Assembly: GCA_938041615.1 (NCBI GenBank)
Contig: CALISV010000070.1
Span: 1 to 6,903 of the forward strand
Origin: an uncultured Campylobacter sp.
Lineage (GTDB): Bacteria > Campylobacterota > Campylobacteria > Campylobacterales > Campylobacteraceae
Length of the DNA: 6,903 nt
Direction of reading: 5' to 3'
Shown: piece after piece, positions 6,221 through 6,903 of the stretch
Layout of the letters: each line of letters opens with the position of its first letter
Numbering within the stretch: the first letter of the stretch is position 1
Translations under genes and position numbers: made by a program
Notes under the pieces: generated by a model
What the model was told of the DNA's origin: nothing
Database searches by the model: none
The model's input: the letters and a program-made list of their open reading frames with translations, nothing else

Positions 6221-6781
6221 CTAGAATAGAAAATTTTGCTCGCAAAGTCTTGCTATTCGAAATACATCAGGGTGCATTTCCCATGCAGCTGCAGGCACTT
6301 TTACTCCGTTACTTGCGCACTTTCCGCCCAGAAGCTTGCCGTTTTTAAAGTTAAGCGTTACGCTTAGTCCACCATTTTCTTTATACACTTTCGCTTCGCC
6401 GTTTAGAACTCCGTTTACGGTATTTATCGTAGCCTTTACCTTACCACTACTATAAAACATTCCGCTTTCACCGTCCACTAGTTTATTGTTTTTATAAAAA
6501 ACCGAGTATTCTAACTGCCCGTTTTCATAAAACCCCTTTTGCTCACCGTTAGATATATCATCCTCGACAGTATCCATAAATTTAAGCCTTCCCGTGCTTG
6601 GATAGTACTCTTTTACGATACCGTTTATTTTGTTATTTTTATACGGAGTTTCTTTTACCAGGACTTTACCCTGATACTCTTTTATGACACAGCCCTGCAT
6701 TTTATCCAGCTTGGTTTCGCAAATTTTATCATTTGAACTCGCAACCATCAGCGCAACAGCCAAAAGTATTATTCTTTTCAT
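6221..6781 (-). CDS. Exported protein with YwqK/MORN-like repeats, function unknown
   Basis: This 186-residue protein has a short signal peptide (charged MKR, then a hydrophobic stretch to about residue 13, with a possible cut near ASS at 14-16). It is probably periplasmic or surface exposed. There is no lipobox cysteine. From about 45 to 153 come four or five loose repeats of roughly 22-25 residues of the form NG..KEYY..TG.L, NGE.KGFYENGQLEY, DGESGMFYSSGKVK and NGEAKVYKENGGLS. This is the pattern of the YwqK/MORN_2 family, which databases often label as antitoxin although few members have a shown function. Cysteines at 21, 31, 155 and 180 could form disulfides. The tail after 155 does not look repeat-like. 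The ATG has AGGGGGT upstream, overlapping the stop of the preceding gene ten bases away. Its DNA is visibly more AT-rich than accBC. The repeat call is fairly sure; the role is not known. Confidence 0.75.
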   Translation of the reverse strand: MKRIILLAVALMVASSNDKICETKLDKMQGCVIKEYQGKVLVKETPYKNNKINGIVKEYYPSTGRLKFMDTVEDDISNGEQKGFYENGQLEYSVFYKNNKLVDGESGMFYSSGKVKATINTVNGVLNGEAKVYKENGGLSVTLNFKNGKLLGGKCASNGVKVPAAAWEMHPDVFRIARLCEQNFLF

Positions 6782-6791
6782 TTTTTACCCC

Positions 6792-6903
6792 CTACTTGTT
6801 TGTCTCATATTTAAAATCACCGCCATCAGTACTTATGACGATCTCTAGCACATCGTTAAATGAGCAACCAAGCTCTATATCAAATCTCTCTCCAAAATTT
6901 TTC
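6792..6903 (-). CDS. 3' end of an unidentified gene, cut by the window edge
   Basis: An open leftward frame enters from the right edge and gives 36 residues before a TAG stop (start of tail KNFGERFDIELGCSFNDVLE, end TDGGDFKYETNK). I do not recognise it. The stop lies ten bases ahead of the YwqK-like gene, and the ribosome site of that gene (AGGGGGT) overlaps the stop codon. This is a typical operon junction and is the main reason to treat the frame as real. Only the C-terminus is visible, so length, domains and function cannot be judged. Confidence 0.5.
   Translation of the reverse strand, partial: KNFGERFDIELGCSFNDVLEIVISTDGGDFKYETNK

Overview
The window looks like chromosomal DNA from a Campylobacter-type epsilonproteobacterium. 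It is probably one of the higher-GC oral species related to C. rectus, C. showae or C. curvus, but this is inferred, not proven. The reasons are the closeness of the AccC, AccB, RibD and SppA proteins to what I know of that group, the promoters with a good -10 box and T-rich upstream DNA but no clear -35, and the many copies of the word CAAATTTG with GACGC often after it, both inside and between genes.

Layout from left to right. Two genes read rightwards: sppA (membrane signal peptide peptidase) and, 15 bases later, an unrecognised 251-residue protein whose reading frame crosses a run of nine C. A 340-base convergent gap without a gene follows; it holds a likely terminator for the leftward genes. 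The rest of the window reads leftwards. ribD (riboflavin synthesis) and thiF (ThiS-like/ThiF fusion, sulfur-carrier activation) form a likely two-gene operon with its own promoter. After a 273-base gap comes the accB-accC operon, which makes the biotin carrier and biotin carboxylase subunits of acetyl-CoA carboxylase. Its genes overlap by one base and it has a clear promoter. At the right end are a signal-peptide protein with YwqK/MORN-like repeats and, just upstream of it, the 3' end of an unidentified gene cut by the window edge.

Most of this is core metabolism: fatty acid initiation, flavin and thiamin cofactors, and membrane protein turnover. I see no mobile element, CRISPR array, tRNA or rRNA, and no obvious new defence or biosynthetic system. 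The observations most worth following are the possible phase-variable C tract in the unknown gene after sppA, the ThiF with a built-in ThiS-like domain sitting beside ribD instead of thiS/thiG, the long insert inside the RibD deaminase domain, and the AT-richer YwqK-like pair at the right end.
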